Assembly (NCBI RefSeq): GCF_000719285.1
Contig: NZ_JOFS01000001.1
Coordinates: 186,001 to 250,000, forward strand
Origin: Streptomyces bicolor
Lineage (GTDB): Bacteria; Actinomycetota; Actinomycetes; Streptomycetales; Streptomycetaceae
Direction of reading: 5' to 3'
Length of the DNA: 64,000 nt
In this document: positions 63,260-64,000 of the stretch, in pieces
How the letters are laid out: each line of letters begins with the position of its first letter
Position numbering within the stretch: the stretch's first letter is position 1
The notes under the pieces: generated by a model
Database searches by the model: none
The model's input: only the letters and a program-made list of their open reading frames with translations
What the model was told of the DNA's origin: nothing
Translations under genes and position numbers: made by a program

Positions 63260-64000
63260 GGCTGCACCAGTCCTTCGTAGGCGTCGGGGCGGCGGTCGCG
63301 GTAGAAGGCCCACTGCTGCCGCACTTCTTCGATGAGGTCGAAGTCGAGGTCGCGGACGATCAGTTCCTCCTCCTTGTCACTGGCGGTCTCCCCCACGAAC
63401 TGGCCGCGCGGGTCCACGAAGTACGACGTCCCGTAGAAGTCGTTGTCGCCGTACTCCTCGACACCGACCCGGTTGATCGCGGCGACGAAGTACTCGTTGG
63501 CGACGGCCGCGGCGGGCTGTTCGAGGCGCCAGAGGTAGGAGGAGAGCCCGCGGTGGGTGGCCGACGGGTTGTACACCAACTGGGCACCGTTGAGGCCGAG
63601 TTGCCGCCAGCCCTCCGGGAAGTGGCGGTCGTAGCAGATGTAGACACCCACCTTCCCCACGGCGGTGTCGAAGACGGGCCAGCCGATGTTGCCCGGCTTG
63701 AAGTAGTACTTCTCCCAGAAGCCCTTGACCTGCGGGATGTGGTGCTTGCGGTACTTGCCGAGGAAGGTGCCGTCGGCGTCGATCACGGCCGCGGTGTTGT
63801 AGTAGAAGCCGGACTGCTCGACCTCGAAGACCGGCACGACGATCACCATGCCGGTCTCGCGGGCGAGCTCCTGCATACGACGCACGGTCGGCCCGTCGGG
63901 AACCGGCTCGGCCCACCGGTAGTGCTCCGGCTCCTGGACCTGACAGAAGTAGGGAGCGTTGAAAACTTCCTGGAAGCCGATGATCTTCGCGCCCTGGCGG
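63256..64000 (-). CDS. nitrilase-family N-carbamoyl-beta-alanine amidohydrolase (copy 2, cut by window edge)
   Basis: About 248 codons are visible; the first part is beyond the right edge. IIGFQEVFNAPYFCQ holds the Glu, KYRKHHIPQ the Lys and GVYICYDRHFPEG the Cys. It is a close paralogue of copy 1 (long identical stretches such as EQPAAAVANEYFV and DNDFYGTSYFVDP) but differs around the tail. It overlaps the aminotransferase start, so it heads the arm nitrilase 2-aminotransferase-PucR. Confidence 0.9.
   Translation of the reverse strand, partial: RQGAKIIGFQEVFNAPYFCQVQEPEHYRWAEPVPDGPTVRRMQELARETGMVIVVPVFEVEQSGFYYNTAAVIDADGTFLGKYRKHHIPQVKGFWEKYYFKPGNIGWPVFDTAVGKVGVYICYDRHFPEGWRQLGLNGAQLVYNPSATHRGLSSYLWRLEQPAAAVANEYFVAAINRVGVEEYGDNDFYGTSYFVDPRGQFVGETASDKEEELIVRDLDFDLIEEVRQQWAFYRDRRPDAYEGLVQP

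Noticed and set aside
60224..63280. 1018-codon open frame on the plus strand
   Set aside because: It runs antisense through the pucR-like and aminotransferase genes, has no recognisable domain and a charged low-complexity composition; it is a GC-driven shadow frame.

Overview
The window is high-GC actinobacterial chromosome, almost certainly Streptomyces. Supporting signs are GTG/TTG starts, dense ATGA/GTGA-overlapped operons, DtxR/IdeR-type iron boxes, an ethylmalonyl-CoA operon with a 447-residue crotonyl-CoA carboxylase/reductase, F420-type oxidoreductases, DUF3558-like secreted proteins and a dispersed repeat common between Streptomyces genes. From memory, gene order resembles the S. coelicolor region that includes ccr and the sirtuin cobB2. 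No tRNA, rRNA, CRISPR array, transposase, NRPS/PKS or NIS synthetase was found.

Layout. (1) 1-9.1 kb, plus strand: end of a TetR-type regulator, then ccr-meaA-malyl-CoA lyase-MaoC hydratase-acyl-CoA dehydrogenase (ethylmalonyl-CoA pathway), then psd-pssA (phosphatidylethanolamine synthesis), closed by a strong hairpin. (2) 9.1-16.5 kb: housekeeping and repair genes (glycerate kinase, ADP-ribosylglycohydrolase, sirtuin, ogt, Ada/AlkA fusion), a headless hydrolase remnant, and an ArsR-type metal sensor with its own operator. (3) 16.5-27.6 kb: a divergent locus with an iron box in front of each arm. The left arm encodes a 2OG oxygenase, SbnB-like, decarboxylase and SbnA-like enzymes and a MATE exporter. 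The right arm encodes a Tat-type lipoprotein, two permeases and a double ATPase of the peptide/nickel import family. This reads as a self-contained make-export-import system for a small amino-acid-like metal chelator.

(4) 27.6-31.9 kb: lipoprotein, FAD monooxygenase, acyltransferase, stand-alone TatA, and a patch of decayed genes. (5) 32.0-38.8 kb, minus strand: a 1264-residue TPR-CHAT protease, a caspase-family (C14) protein and a macrodomain protein, a candidate conflict or regulated-death module. (6) 38.9-47.7 kb, minus strand: an Ebo-type operon (UbiA, TIM-barrel enzyme, EboA, TatD/EboB, EboE, EboF) ending in a cytochrome P450, with a phytoene-desaturase-like flavoenzyme upstream. (7) 47.9-55.1 kb: inositol-phosphatase family protein, gamma-glutamyltransferase, VOC protein, NarL-type two-component system, AhpD-like protein and a secreted protein. 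(8) 55.2-64.0 kb, minus strand: a hydantoin/pyrimidine catabolic cluster of NCS1 permease, LLM oxidoreductase, dihydropyrimidinase, two paralogous nitrilase-family amidohydrolases, PucR regulator and class III aminotransferase, running off the right edge.

The most promising undescribed system is locus (3); (5) and (6) come next. Starts were chosen by ribosome-binding sites, overlaps and family length. All similarity statements rest on recognition by eye, not on database searches.
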